A stretch of DNA of 64,000 nucleotides from CAWIVJ01 sp963839525 (GCA_963839525.1 CAWIVJ010000005.1:124001-188000); one strand, 5' to 3'. Shown: positions 14,140 through 23,879, numbered from the stretch's first letter. Translations and numbers: made by a program. Notes: generated by a model not told the origin, from the sequence alone.

Positions 14140-15261
14140 TTATATTAAGAAAAAGTTATTATAATATTTTTCCAAAAACTTATCGTATTCATCGTTAAGA
14201 ATAGATTCACGTACTTTTTTAACAAAGTCCAGCAAAAATTGTGTATTATGGATTGATAATAAAATTGCTGCTGTTGCTTCTGTGCAACGGTAAAGATGTC
14301 TTATATAAGCTCTGGAATGGTTTTTACAGGCATAACACCCGCAATTTTCATCCAAAGGTCTTGCGTCATTTTCAAATTCTTTATTTTTAATTATTTTTCT
14401 GCCTTCATAAGTAAAAAATGAGCCATGGCGAGCATTTCTGGTAGGAAGAACACAATCAAACATATCAATCCCGCGAGAAATTCCGTCAAGTATATCCTGA
14501 GGAGTACCTACCCCCATTAAATATCTGGGCTTATCTTTGGGCAAAAGCGGTGCTGTAATTTCAACTATATGATTTTTCATCTCTTGCGGCTCACCTACGC
14601 TTACTCCGCCTATTGCATAACCAACTGCATCAAAAGATGCAATAACCTTAGCACTTTCTTCTCTTAATTCATCAAAAAATGCTCCCTGAACTATAGGAAA
14701 AAGAGCTTGTTTTGGATTTTTATGAGCTTTAAAACATCTCTCAAGCCAACGATGTGTGCGTTCCATTGCCACCTTCGCTTCATTATGGCTGCAAGGATAA
14801 GGTGCACATTCATCAAAAGCCATTATAATATCTGCACCTATATCTTCTTGAATCTGCATAGAAATTTCAGGATTAATATAATGCTCTTTTCCATCTTTAG
14901 GGTCTTTAAATTTTACCCCGTCTTCGGTTATTTTTCTCAAATGAGAAAGCGAAAAAACCTGAAATCCCCCTGAATCTGTTAATATGGGCTTATGCCAATT
15001 CATCCAGTTATGAATTCCGCCAAAACTCTTTATTAATTCAGTTCCGGCTCTCAGGTAAAGATGATAAGAATTTGCGAGAATAATCTGCGCTCCTGTTTGT
15101 TCCAGATGATAGTTAGTAAGCATTTTTACTGTTGAATTTGTTCCAACCGGCATAAAAATAGGAGTTTCAATATCTCCATGCGGAGTACGCAAAAGTCCCG
15201 CGCGAGCACCGGTTTTCTTACATTCATGTATTAACTTATAATCAAAAAATTCAGAGTTCAT
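14140..15261 (-). CDS. tgt: tRNA-guanine transglycosylase (queuosine)
   Basis: 373 residues, the normal bacterial Tgt length. It exchanges guanine-34 for preQ1 in GUN-anticodon tRNAs. Visible hallmarks are LTDSGGFQVFSL near residue 95, with the active-site region, GGVSVGEPQEMKN and YLMGVGTPQDILDGISRGID, and the zinc site C-x-C-x2-C (NCGCYACKNHSRAYIRHL). The tRNA-His gene in this window has a GUG anticodon, a substrate type. Its start overlaps the end of ndk by 11 bases, so the two are translationally coupled. QueE at 56763 gives another step of the pathway. Secure. Confidence 0.97.
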   Translation of the reverse strand: MNSEFFDYKLIHECKKTGARAGLLRTPHGDIETPIFMPVGTNSTVKMLTNYHLEQTGAQIILANSYHLYLRAGTELIKSFGGIHNWMNWHKPILTDSGGFQVFSLSHLRKITEDGVKFKDPKDGKEHYINPEISMQIQEDIGADIIMAFDECAPYPCSHNEAKVAMERTHRWLERCFKAHKNPKQALFPIVQGAFFDELREESAKVIASFDAVGYAIGGVSVGEPQEMKNHIVEITAPLLPKDKPRYLMGVGTPQDILDGISRGIDMFDCVLPTRNARHGSFFTYEGRKIIKNKEFENDARPLDENCGCYACKNHSRAYIRHLYRCTEATAAILLSIHNTQFLLDFVKKVRESILNDEYDKFLEKYYNNFFLI

Positions 15262-15721
15262 TTTTCATAATTAACTCAAGCATTGTGTCCCAATTATCAC
15301 AAATTTCTTCCGGAGTAAAGAATAAATTGATTTCACGTTCTGCACTCTCTTTTCCATCCGAACCGTGTATTACATTGTATCTTGTAACTTGAGCAAAATC
15401 ACCTCTTATCGAGCCAACTTCAGCTTCGTCAGGATTTGTTTTTCCCATAAATTTCCTTACTCCTGCAATAGCATTTTCACCTTGTAAAATCATTGCTACA
15501 ATAGGAGCACTGGTAATAAATTTTATAAGTTCGCCATAAAAAGGTTTTTCAATATGTTCTTCATAATGTTTAGCCGCTAATTCAGGAGATACCCGAAGCA
15601 TTTTCATCGCAATAATTTTATATCCTTTATCCTCTATTTTTTCTATGATTTTTCCGATTAATCCACGTTTTACCGCATCAGGTTTAATAGCGACAAATGT
15701 TCTCTCCTCATTCCTTAACAT
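15251..15721 (-). CDS. ndk: Nucleoside diphosphate kinase
   Basis: 156 residues with the Ndk core. It begins ERTFVAIKPDAVKRGLIGKI and carries the catalytic His motif NVIHGSDGKESAEREI, followed by the Kpn-loop-type and C-terminal segments. It transfers the gamma-phosphate between nucleoside triphosphates and diphosphates through a phospho-His. The gene is slightly longer at the C-terminus than minimal Ndk (~140-150). It is the first gene of an ndk-tgt unit. A GGAGAA ribosome site precedes the ATG. Confidence 0.97.
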   Translation of the reverse strand: MLRNEERTFVAIKPDAVKRGLIGKIIEKIEDKGYKIIAMKMLRVSPELAAKHYEEHIEKPFYGELIKFITSAPIVAMILQGENAIAGVRKFMGKTNPDEAEVGSIRGDFAQVTRYNVIHGSDGKESAEREINLFFTPEEICDNWDTMLELIMKNEL

Positions 15722-15871
15722 AAATTCTCCTTAAATCTGCTTAATAACGCCAATTAAAACATAAAAAACGCCATCGTGCAATAATAAATAAATTAATGTA
15801 AAAAATGAACTAAACAACAGGTTTTTATGATATTATTAAAAATTGAAAAGTATTTTGAAAAGGATTAAAAA

Positions 15872-17518
15872 ATGGGTAGGATAAAAGTAGCGGATTATTT
15901 AGTGCAAGAACTTAACAAACTCGGAATAAAAGATTTTTTCGGGCTTCCGGGAGATTATAATTTTAATGTTTTATATGCAATAGGAGATAATCCCAATACA
16001 AACTGGGTTGGCTGTACAAATGAACTCAATGCGGGATATGCTGCTGACGGATATGCAAGAGTAAATGGTTACGGAGCGATTGTTACTACCTACGGAGTTG
16101 GTGAATTAAGTACAATAAACGCTGTTGCCGGAAGTTTTGCGGAAAATATTCCGGTAATTCACATTGCAGGAGTACCCGAAACTAAATTTATTAAAAATAA
16201 CACTCTGATTCACCATAATTTTCAATGCCCTGATTACTATGTTTTTGAAAAAGCTTTTTCCAATGTTGTAGAAACAACGGCTTATTTAAATGAAAATAAT
16301 GCAAAACAAGAAATTGACAGGATTTTATCTGTTCTTGTAAATCAAAAAAGACCTGTATATGTTGCTATTCCTATGGATGTTTGTAAACTTGAAATAGAAA
16401 ACAATCCGCAAATAGAAATATTTAAAAGTGATGAGGATTCACTAAACAAAGCTGTTGAACATGCTCTTAAAATTATTAATCCTTCTAAAATCCCTTTAAT
16501 TTTAGGCGATGTTTTGATTAAAAGATACAAAGCAAGAGCAGAATTTGATAAATTACTTGAAAAAAGTAAATTCCCTGTATCAAATTTACTTATGGGCAAA
16601 GGAATTGTAGAAGCCGACAATAAAATGTATCTGGGAACATTTCTTTCTGAATATGAAAATATAAATGCTTATAATTCCATTCATAATTCCGACTGTGTTA
16701 TCTCAATAGGTATTATAAATTGTGATTTAAATACTTACAGGACAGGTCTGCCTTTTAAACCTGCTGATTTTGTAGAAATACAAGGAACTTATACGATTGT
16801 TCAGCACACAAAATATGAAAACATTTTAATGAAAGATATTTTAAATTTACTTTCTGAAAAAATTGAACCAAAAAAAATTGAACTTCCGGAGAAACAACCC
16901 AGTTTTGAAGAAGCGCCTTTTGCTGATGATACAACACTTAATTCGAAATACATTTATCCGAGAATACAAGAATTTTTAAAACCAAATGACATGATTTTTG
17001 TTGATACAGGAATAATTCCTCATGGTTTTGCGCCAACAAGATTACCTAAAAATACGGAAGTTAACACTCAAACACTATGGGGCTCAATAGGCTGGGCAAC
17101 TCCTGCAGCTTTTGGAGGTCAAATGGCTGCAAAAAACAGAAGAACAATATTATTAACAGGTGAAGGCGCTCATCAGCTTACGGCAGTAGAAATAAGCAAT
17201 ATGATGAAAAACAAATTAAAACCTATAGTAATTGTATTTAATAATTCAGGATATACCATTGAAAGAATTCTTTCTGATGATCCTTGGGATTTCTTCAATG
17301 AAATTATTACATGGGATTATTCAAAATTACCCCAAGTATTCCAAGGTGATGTTTGGATTGCTCAGGCTCGAACTAATCGTGAATTCGATAATGTACTTAA
17401 ACAAGCTGAATTAGAGCAAAAAACAAAAATGTGTTATATTGAAATCTTTACAGATAAAATGGATTTGCCCGATTTAACTTCAAAACTATTTAGAAAGAGA
17501 AAAAATAACGGACAATAA
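15872..17518 (+). CDS. TPP-dependent 2-oxoacid (pyruvate/indolepyruvate-type) decarboxylase
   Basis: 548 residues, the usual length of the PDC/IPDC/KivD family. The N-terminal PYR domain contains the catalytic Glu in NELNAGYAADGYAR and the paired His in LIHHNFQC typical of this branch. The C-terminal PP domain has the ThDP-Mg motif LLTGEGAHQLTAVEISN ending in NNSGYTIE. It decarboxylates a 2-oxoacid to an aldehyde; with pyruvate this would lead to acetaldehyde and ethanol. Substrate choice (pyruvate, indolepyruvate or branched 2-oxoacids) cannot be settled from sequence. It is monocistronic and closed by a strong bidirectional terminator. Confidence 0.9.
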   Translation: MGRIKVADYLVQELNKLGIKDFFGLPGDYNFNVLYAIGDNPNTNWVGCTNELNAGYAADGYARVNGYGAIVTTYGVGELSTINAVAGSFAENIPVIHIAGVPETKFIKNNTLIHHNFQCPDYYVFEKAFSNVVETTAYLNENNAKQEIDRILSVLVNQKRPVYVAIPMDVCKLEIENNPQIEIFKSDEDSLNKAVEHALKIINPSKIPLILGDVLIKRYKARAEFDKLLEKSKFPVSNLLMGKGIVEADNKMYLGTFLSEYENINAYNSIHNSDCVISIGIINCDLNTYRTGLPFKPADFVEIQGTYTIVQHTKYENILMKDILNLLSEKIEPKKIELPEKQPSFEEAPFADDTTLNSKYIYPRIQEFLKPNDMIFVDTGIIPHGFAPTRLPKNTEVNTQTLWGSIGWATPAAFGGQMAAKNRRTILLTGEGAHQLTAVEISNMMKNKLKPIVIVFNNSGYTIERILSDDPWDFFNEIITWDYSKLPQVFQGDVWIAQARTNREFDNVLKQAELEQKTKMCYIEIFTDKMDLPDLTSKLFRKRKNNGQ

Positions 17519-17563
17519 AACTTAAAAAGACTTAGAAAAATTCCTAAGTCTTTTTAAGTTTTA
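17519..17563. terminator. Bidirectional terminator between decarboxylase and rpaB-like gene
   Basis: A perfect 17-bp inverted repeat, AACTTAAAAAGACTTAG (17519-17535) / CTAAGTCTTTTTAAGTT (17544-17560), followed by TTTAT on the plus strand. It serves the two convergent genes. Confidence 0.9.
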
Positions 17564-17585
17564 TATTCAATTTCTAAAATTTATT

Positions 17586-18341
17586 TTAGTTAATTCTCTG
17601 AAACATATAGCCTATTCCACGAGCTGTCAATATTAGTTCGGGATTTGCAGGATCAGTTTCTAATTTTGAACGTAATCTTGAAATGTGTACGTCAACAACT
17701 CTTGTATCAATTCTATGATCAGGCGGATATGCCCAAACATGCTGTAAGATTTCGTTTCTTGAATATGCCTGACCGGAATTGTTTACTAATAATTCTAATA
17801 AACTGAATTCCATGCCTGTCAGACGAATTCTTTCGTTCTTTCTAAACACTTGACGTCTTGCCGTATCAATTTTTATGTTTCCTGTAGTAATTACATTTTT
17901 TGTAATTTTACCTGTTGGAATAACAGATTCACGATTACTTGTTCTTCTTAAAACAGCTTTAACACGAGCTTCCAGTTCTTTCGGACTAAAAGGTTTAATA
18001 ACATAATCATCCGCACCCAGTTCTAGCCCCGTTATTCTTTCTGAAACATCACCTAGAGCTGTTAATATTATTATAGGAACATCCGAAGTTCTTCTGATTT
18101 CTCTTGTAACCCCGTAACCATCCATTTTTGGCATCATAACATCCAACACTACTAAATCAGGATTAGTTTTATTAAAGAGATTAACTGCTTCTTCACCATC
18201 TTCTGCTACTATTACATCATAGCCAACCATTTTTAAACGTGTTTCTAAAATTCTTCTGATACTTGCTTCATCGTCAGCTACCAATATCTTCTGACGTGCT
18301 TCCACTTCATTTTGCATTTCCGCATTTTCTGTCATAGTCAT
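17586..18341 (-). CDS. rpaB: OmpR-type response regulator, RpaB-like
   Basis: 251 residues. The receiver domain (about 18-135) carries DDE in ILVADDEASIRRILETRL, the phospho-acceptor in LVVLDVMMPKMDGYG, T in IIILTALG and K in YVIKPFSPKEL. The C-terminal winged helix reads RLTGMEFSLLELLV, then RVVDVHISRLRSKLE, then LILTARGIGY. These stretches are nearly those I know from cyanobacterial RpaB (Ycf27), which responds to redox and light stress together with NblS. No histidine kinase is adjacent. Finding it without photosynthesis genes points to a pre-photosynthetic role. The assignment to RpaB rather than another OmpR-type regulator is strong inference. Confidence 0.88.
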   Translation of the reverse strand: MTMTENAEMQNEVEARQKILVADDEASIRRILETRLKMVGYDVIVAEDGEEAVNLFNKTNPDLVVLDVMMPKMDGYGVTREIRRTSDVPIIILTALGDVSERITGLELGADDYVIKPFSPKELEARVKAVLRRTSNRESVIPTGKITKNVITTGNIKIDTARRQVFRKNERIRLTGMEFSLLELLVNNSGQAYSRNEILQHVWAYPPDHRIDTRVVDVHISRLRSKLETDPANPELILTARGIGYMFQRIN

Positions 18342-18516
18342 AATCCTTAAGTTTATGTGTACTAATCGCTAAATTATCTTACCATAAATATTTTTATTAC
18401 AAAATATTTATTTTTTTAAATTTTCTTGAATAAATATAAATTAATCTTAATTTAATTAACAAAAAAATGCAAGCACTTTTTTTTGGCTCTTTTAAAAAAA
18501 ATCTTGAAATCCTTAT

Positions 18517-20910
18517 TTAGCCTGCATTTACTAGGTCATAACTATTAATCAAATTAATACTTGAAGCCTTCTTTAACTGTAAAAACTTGTCAAGTTCGTA
18601 ACATTTTACAAAATCAATTGCTTCATTGCGTGCAATTTCTAAAATTTTAGCATCTTTAATTAAATCTGAAATAATCAAATCAGGCAAACCGCTTTGCTTT
18701 ACACCTAAAAATTCTCCGGGACCTCTTATTTGCAAATCTTTTTCAGCAATTACAAATCCATCATTTGTTCGTGTCATTATTTTAAGTCTTTCAATTGTTT
18801 CAGGATTTTTTGATGATGTTGAAATTATACAATAAGATTGTAAATCGCTTCTGCCAACCCGTCCACGTAATTGATGTAACTGTGAAAGCCCGAATCTTTC
18901 AGCATTTTCAATAAGCATTACAGTAGCATTAGGGACATCAACTCCAACTTCAACAACTGTTGTTGAAACTAAAATATTATATTTTTTATTCTTAAAATCA
19001 GACATCACTTGTTCTTTTTCTTCATTTTTAAGCTTTCCATGCAACAGACCGATTTTATATTGCGGAAAAATTTCCTTTTGAAATTTTTCCGCCTCAATTG
19101 TTGCAGCTTTTGCAGAAAGAGTTTCGCTTTCTTCAATTAGAGGATAAACAACATAAGCCTGACGTCCTTTTTTTATTTCATTATCAATTAATTTATAAGC
19201 TTCTTTACGTCCTGAAAAAGTTATCAGGTTTGTTTTGATAGGTTTTCTGCCCTCTGGAAGTTCATTTATTATTGTTAAATCTAAGTCTCCATGTACCGTT
19301 AAGGCAAGAGTTCGTGGAATTGGAGTTGCTGTCATTGTAAGCATTTGCGGCAGTTGAGCTTTATTCTTAAGCTTAGTTCTTTGTTTTACCCCAAATCTAT
19401 GCTGTTCATCAATTACAATGGCACCAAGATTATTAAAATCTACATTTTCCTGTATAAGAGCATGCGTTCCTACAGCAATATGAGTTTGTCCGTTTTTCAA
19501 ATCTTTTTCGATTTTTTTTCTTACTTTTTTAGAATTACTTCCTAAAAATAGTCCAATGCTAATTCCCATCGGTGTTAACCATTGAATTAAATTATTATAA
19601 TGCTGCTGTGCCAAAATTTCAGTCGGAGACATAATTGTTCCCTGATAACCATTCTCAACTGCAGCGAGAAGCATGATTGTTGCAACAACAGTTTTACCGC
19701 TTCCCACATCTCCTTGTAACAGCCTTTGCATAGGTTCTGTCGAATTTAAATCATTTAAAATATCATTTATTGCATGTTTTTGTGCGCTAGTCAACTCAAA
19801 CGGAAGATTTTCTATGAATTTTTTAACAAGTCCTTTTTCCTTTATTTTAAGAGGAATAGCATTATTGTTTTTTCTGTTTTCCTCTCTAATCTGTGCAAGT
19901 TTAAGCTGAATTAAAAAAAGTTCTTCAAAAACCAGTGAAAAACGTGCTCTTTCAAGCATTTCCATTGATTGCGGATAATGTATTTGCTCAACAGCATCTT
20001 TTTTTTCCAGCAAATTATATTTTTCAACTAAAAACTCAGGTAAAACAGTGGGAATTTGTCTCTTAAACATCTCAATCACATTAAAAATAGCTCTTCGCAA
20101 AGTTTTTATATTTAAATTTTCGTTTAAAGAATAAATCGGCACTATACGCGCCAAATTTAAGTTTGAATCTGGGGAGTACTCCAAAAAATCTCCTGTCATA
20201 ATCGAATATTGCGGTTTATCAAGCGTCAATCTTCCGTCGAAACTATTTATTTTAGCCATGCCGGAAACCATTATGCCTGCTCCTTTAGGAAATTGTGACT
20301 TATAACGTTCAAGCATGTGCCTGTTTGCCTTAGCATAAAAGAAGCTCAAGTCTAAACTTCCGCTTTCATCTGAAATTTTTACCTTTAAAACACTTAAATT
20401 TTTTTTTGTCACAAAGGCCGAAACAGATTTAATATATCCAAAAACAGTTGCATTAGATTCGGATTTCAGATTTTTTATTAATGTCCTGTTTGAATAATCA
20501 ATATGTTTTCTCGGAAAATAAAAAAGCAAATCTCTCGCAGTATAAATTCCCAGTTTATTAAGGGCATAGCCTATTTTAGATCCGACTCCTTTTACATAAA
20601 TTACATCCATTTCATCCGGATTTTTTACCTCAGTTTTATCTTTCTTCTCAGGAGGATGAAGTTCATAATTTATAACTGAAATAAGCCTTTCGACAGCCTT
20701 TTTTCTAAGAGGCATTGAATCTGTGGGGTAACGTTCAAAGGTTTCCAGCAAAATTTTCCATTTAGGATTTTTTTTTGAATCTTTATAAACTTTTAAAATT
20801 TCGCCTTTAATAAAACCGGCAAAAGTATTATTTTTGCCTTTTATATTAATATATTGATGTTTTCGCTCAATTTCTACAGCTTGTTTTATTTGTTCTAAAT
20901 TTTCAAACAT
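18517..20910 (-). CDS. recG: ATP-dependent DNA helicase RecG
   Basis: 797 residues. An N-terminal extension of ~115 residues is followed by the wedge/HhH region (VKGVGSKIGYALNKLGIYTA, then LLFYFPRKHIDYSN). Helicase motif I is LLQGDVGSGKTVVA, motif II is IDEQHRF, motif III is MTATPIPRTLALT, and motif VI is QLHQLRGRVGRS, with the RecG C-terminal TRNDGFVIAEKDLQIRGPGE. It remodels stalled replication forks and Holliday junctions. The long N-terminal extension resembles that of cyanobacterial-type RecG. It lies 47 bases downstream of the methyltransferase gene on the same strand. Confidence 0.97.
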   Translation of the reverse strand: MFENLEQIKQAVEIERKHQYINIKGKNNTFAGFIKGEILKVYKDSKKNPKWKILLETFERYPTDSMPLRKKAVERLISVINYELHPPEKKDKTEVKNPDEMDVIYVKGVGSKIGYALNKLGIYTARDLLFYFPRKHIDYSNRTLIKNLKSESNATVFGYIKSVSAFVTKKNLSVLKVKISDESGSLDLSFFYAKANRHMLERYKSQFPKGAGIMVSGMAKINSFDGRLTLDKPQYSIMTGDFLEYSPDSNLNLARIVPIYSLNENLNIKTLRRAIFNVIEMFKRQIPTVLPEFLVEKYNLLEKKDAVEQIHYPQSMEMLERARFSLVFEELFLIQLKLAQIREENRKNNNAIPLKIKEKGLVKKFIENLPFELTSAQKHAINDILNDLNSTEPMQRLLQGDVGSGKTVVATIMLLAAVENGYQGTIMSPTEILAQQHYNNLIQWLTPMGISIGLFLGSNSKKVRKKIEKDLKNGQTHIAVGTHALIQENVDFNNLGAIVIDEQHRFGVKQRTKLKNKAQLPQMLTMTATPIPRTLALTVHGDLDLTIINELPEGRKPIKTNLITFSGRKEAYKLIDNEIKKGRQAYVVYPLIEESETLSAKAATIEAEKFQKEIFPQYKIGLLHGKLKNEEKEQVMSDFKNKKYNILVSTTVVEVGVDVPNATVMLIENAERFGLSQLHQLRGRVGRSDLQSYCIISTSSKNPETIERLKIMTRTNDGFVIAEKDLQIRGPGEFLGVKQSGLPDLIISDLIKDAKILEIARNEAIDFVKCYELDKFLQLKKASSINLINSYDLVNAG

Positions 20911-20957
20911 TTTTTACCTTATGTTGCCGGGCAAAAATACATTTACCCCTTCCTAAT

Positions 20958-21707
20958 CTACTTGTTTATCAAACAACACTCATTTTCTTCTGTACGATTT
21001 ATATTAAATATAGAATCAAATTTTAGTTCCGCTTCGATAATTAGGTTCTTGCCAAAAAATCTGCCACCTGTTAACTTATCAAAAATAAGACCTATGGGAA
21101 AAAGAAATTTATCAAAAATAAAAATTTGAGCAGAGCTTATCTGCCCGTTTTTTTTGTTTAAAAACTTATACAGCAATGCCAATATAAAACCGCAACTGTC
21201 GAAGTATTTTGCGGATTGAATTTCAAAACCGTTATTTAGCAAAAATTCTGCCAAATCTTTTTTGTTATAACGCTTATAATGTCCTATATTTTTATCGAAA
21301 GATGAATATAAAGCCTGAAAAGCAGGTACGTAAATAAAAAGCTTTCCTCCTTTTTTCAATTTATTTCTAAGCAAAATTAAGACTTCTTCGTCTTTTTCTA
21401 TGTGTTCAAGAACATTTAAAGTATACATAAAATCAAATGAATTATCTTCTATTTGATTTAAATTATTAAAAACTTCAAAATCAAGATTTTTACAATGCTC
21501 ACTTAATTCATCATCAATTTCAACACATTTTATATTCAAAACGCCTTTTTTTCTTAATAATTCAGCAAAGTATCCATACCCTGAACCAAAATCAAGAATT
21601 TTTTGACTTTTATTATTTAATGATTTTAAAATCAGACTAACAATAAAATTATTATAGTTAGCAGCGTTTTGCATTATGCGTAAAAGTTCTTTTCCTCTGT
21701 ATGACAT
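20958..21707 (-). CDS. Class I SAM-dependent methyltransferase
   Basis: 249 residues. The Rossmann motif I is KILDFGSGYGYFAELLRKKG, the acidic end of beta-2 is NIKCVEIDDEL, and motif IV is FDFMYTLNVLEHIEKDEEVL, followed by KLKKGGKLFIYVPA. This is the UbiE/Methyltransf_11 style. The C-terminal third (ALYSSFDKNIGHYKRYNKKD) is typical of methyltransferases acting on lipids or glycan carriers, but the substrate is not known. It sits between etfA and recG on the same strand with short gaps. Confidence 0.85.
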   Translation of the reverse strand: MSYRGKELLRIMQNAANYNNFIVSLILKSLNNKSQKILDFGSGYGYFAELLRKKGVLNIKCVEIDDELSEHCKNLDFEVFNNLNQIEDNSFDFMYTLNVLEHIEKDEEVLILLRNKLKKGGKLFIYVPAFQALYSSFDKNIGHYKRYNKKDLAEFLLNNGFEIQSAKYFDSCGFILALLYKFLNKKNGQISSAQIFIFDKFLFPIGLIFDKLTGGRFFGKNLIIEAELKFDSIFNINRTEENECCLINK

Positions 21708-21741
21708 TTCTTATATTATACTTCCGTTAGAGTTTAATTTA

Positions 21742-22743
21742 TTAAGCCGACTTCAACGCGTTTATCAATTCCGGCACAATTTCATAAACATCTCCGACAA
21801 TGCCAATATCTGCAATCTGAAAAATCGGAGCTTTAGGATCTTTATTTATTGCAATAATTTTATCAGAAGCATTCATGCCTACTGTGTGTTGAATTGCTCC
21901 TGAAATTCCGCATGCAATGTATAACTTAGGCATAACTGTTTTTCCGGTTTGTCCAATCTGTATTGAATGATCAGCCCAACCGGCATCAACAGCAGAGCGG
22001 CTTGCACCTACTGCGCCTCCAAGTAAATCAGCTAATTCTTCAAGCATTTTAAATCCTTCAGGAGACTTTAACCCTTTACCTCCCGCAACGATAACTTCAG
22101 CTTCATCAATCCTTTTTTCGGTTGATTGAACATTTTTAATCAACTCGACAAGTTCAACCTTAGGCGTAACTTCATCGATTTTTGGGGTAACGTTAACAAA
22201 TTGTGTATCCTTAACAACAGGATTTTCAGCTTTTTTTAAAACTTTAGGTCTGACTGTAGCCATTTGAGGCATATTTTTGCACAAAATAGTTGCCATTAAA
22301 TTTCCGCCAAAAGTAGGGCGGGTTGACGCTAATTGTCCTTTTTCATTTATATCTAAACTCGTACAATCCGCCGTAAGTCCTGTGTTTAAACTTGAAGAAA
22401 TTCTCGGCGCTAAATCCCTTCCTTGAGTTGTTGCACCAATTAAAACTATTTGCGGCTTTATTTCTTTAATTAAATCAATTGAAATTTTAGAATAATATTC
22501 TGTTGAATAATTTTGCAATCTCTCGTCTTGTACTATGTAAACCTTGTCAAATCCATTATTTTTAAGTTCTGCTTTAATATTTTCAATCTCTTTTAATTTT
22601 GTTATTACAAGTGCGTTCACTTCTACACCGCCCAATTTGCCGGCTAAATCCTGTGCTGTATTTGCCAATTCTAAAACAACAGGAGCAAGTTCACCTTCTC
22701 TTGTAACTTCTGCGTATATTAAAATTCCTTTATTCTCTTCCAT
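21742..22743 (-). CDS. etfA: Electron transfer flavoprotein alpha subunit
   Basis: 333 residues. The N-terminal nucleotide-binding-like domain is followed by the FAD domain with AEVIVAGGKGLKSPEGFKML, GGAVGASRSAVDAGW, QIGQTGKTVMPKLYIACGIS and GAIQHTVGMNASDKIIAINK. It pairs with EtfB to carry electrons between dehydrogenases and quinone or ferredoxin systems. No acyl-CoA dehydrogenase gene is present in the window. The operon instead begins with an NfnS/SudB-like flavoprotein. A dispersed palindromic repeat lies between etfB and etfA. The identification is secure; whether the complex bifurcates is open. Confidence 0.96.
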   Translation of the reverse strand: MEENKGILIYAEVTREGELAPVVLELANTAQDLAGKLGGVEVNALVITKLKEIENIKAELKNNGFDKVYIVQDERLQNYSTEYYSKISIDLIKEIKPQIVLIGATTQGRDLAPRISSSLNTGLTADCTSLDINEKGQLASTRPTFGGNLMATILCKNMPQMATVRPKVLKKAENPVVKDTQFVNVTPKIDEVTPKVELVELIKNVQSTEKRIDEAEVIVAGGKGLKSPEGFKMLEELADLLGGAVGASRSAVDAGWADHSIQIGQTGKTVMPKLYIACGISGAIQHTVGMNASDKIIAINKDPKAPIFQIADIGIVGDVYEIVPELINALKSA

Positions 22744-22757
22744 TTTCCCCCTTTTAT

Positions 22758-22828
22758 AATGCTGAATTTATTTCAGCATCTCACCAGTGTAGTAAGCCGG
22801 ATAAATCCTGAAACAAGTTCAGGATGAC
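22758..22828. repeat. Dispersed ~75-bp palindromic repeat, copy 3
   Basis: Arms AATGCTGAATTTATTTCAGC and TGAAACAAGTTCAGGATGAC, inserted in the short gap between etfB and etfA inside the operon. Confidence 0.78.
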
Positions 22829-22832
22829 ATTG

Positions 22833-23624
22833 TTACATTATTCCAAAATCTTTTATCTTTTCTTTTATAATTTCTGCACCTTCTTTAGGGTCTTTAGGTA
22901 TAATAACTTCGCCACCTTTTTTTTGTTCAGGTCTAAAAGCTTTAGAAACATATGTCGGCGAACCTTTTATTCCAACTTCTTCCGGTGAAAGATGAAGACT
23001 CTCCATTCCGTAAGACTCAATTTTAGCTCTATGTGCGCGGATAAATCCGCTTATTAAAGCCCTTCTGGGTTCATATTCACATTTAAGCATGCCCAAAACT
23101 GCCGGCAGTTTAACTTTTACGATTTCTGTTCCGTCTTCAACTTCACGCTCAACCGTTAAGGTACCGTCTTTATAACCTGTAATTTCTTTTACATAAGTTA
23201 CTTGCGGCATGTTTAAATGTTGGGCAATGCTGGGACCTGTTTGTGCAGTATCTCCGTCAACTGCAAATTGTCCGCAAATAATTAAATCAACATCAGGCAT
23301 TTTTTCCTGTACTGCTTTTGCAAGAGTTTTTGAAGTTGCAATAGTATCAGCACCGGAAAATTTTTTGTCGGATACCAAAAAACCATCATCTACTCCCATT
23401 GATATTGACTTCTTAATAATTTCCGAAGCCTGTGGCGGCCCCATTGAAATAGCAGTTACATGAACATCTTTGATTTTTTCTTTTAAACGAAGTGCCGTCT
23501 CTATTGCATACATATCAAAAGGATTAATAACACTTTCAACTCCTTCTCTTTGAATTGTATTATTCTCAGTCCATTTTATATCTGCAGTATCAGGAACCTG
23601 TTTTATCAGTAAAGCTATTTTCAT
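22833..23624 (-). CDS. etfB: Electron transfer flavoprotein beta subunit
   Basis: About 263 residues from the preferred ATG at 23624 (AAGGTG sits correctly upstream; two earlier in-frame starts, GTG 23633 and ATG 23630, overlap that site). Motifs are LIKQVPDTADIKWTEN, VINPFDMYAIETALRLK and the nucleotide-binding signature GADTIATSKTLAKAV with LIICGQFAVDGDTAQTGP. EtfB binds AMP, or FAD in bifurcating types. It is cotranscribed with etfA and, upstream, with the 56-residue Cys-rich protein and the NfnS-like flavoprotein. Confidence 0.96.
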   Translation of the reverse strand: MKIALLIKQVPDTADIKWTENNTIQREGVESVINPFDMYAIETALRLKEKIKDVHVTAISMGPPQASEIIKKSISMGVDDGFLVSDKKFSGADTIATSKTLAKAVQEKMPDVDLIICGQFAVDGDTAQTGPSIAQHLNMPQVTYVKEITGYKDGTLTVEREVEDGTEIVKVKLPAVLGMLKCEYEPRRALISGFIRAHRAKIESYGMESLHLSPEEVGIKGSPTYVSKAFRPEQKKGGEVIIPKDPKEGAEIIKEKIKDFGIM

Positions 23625-23705
23625 TTTCATCACCTTATTATTTTTTGGCGAAGAGTAAGGTGTAAAGCATGAAGTAAAATCTTCTCACTCTTCACTTTTT
23701 ACTCT

Positions 23706-23876
23706 TCACTTTTTTTGTTTTGCTTGAATCTCCAACGCTGCATTATGTGCCAAAACATACATTGAACACATTTTGTAATTTTTTAAATACCATGCACAGC
23801 GTTCTTGCGCACAGATAACTTCAACTGAACTTCCTGCACTCATTAAAGGACAATATGGAATACTTTTATCTGACAT
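23706..23876 (-). CDS. 56-residue Cys-rich small protein of the Etf/NfnS operon
   Basis: Reading MSDKSIPYCPLMSAG..., it carries Cys in the patterns YCPLMS, VICAQERCAWY and KMCSMYVLAH. The C-x4-C and C-x9-C spacing resembles small putative Fe-S or zinc proteins that accompany redox enzymes in anaerobes. It starts three bases after the stop of the NfnS-like gene, whose last codons contain its AAAGGAG ribosome site, so it is translationally coupled. It ends about 80 bases before etfB; that gap contains an imperfect GAAGAGT repeat hairpin. The coupling and conserved-looking Cys array make it a real gene; metal binding is inference. Confidence 0.75.
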   Translation of the reverse strand: MSDKSIPYCPLMSAGSSVEVICAQERCAWYLKNYKMCSMYVLAHNAALEIQAKQKK

Positions 23877-23879
23877 AAT

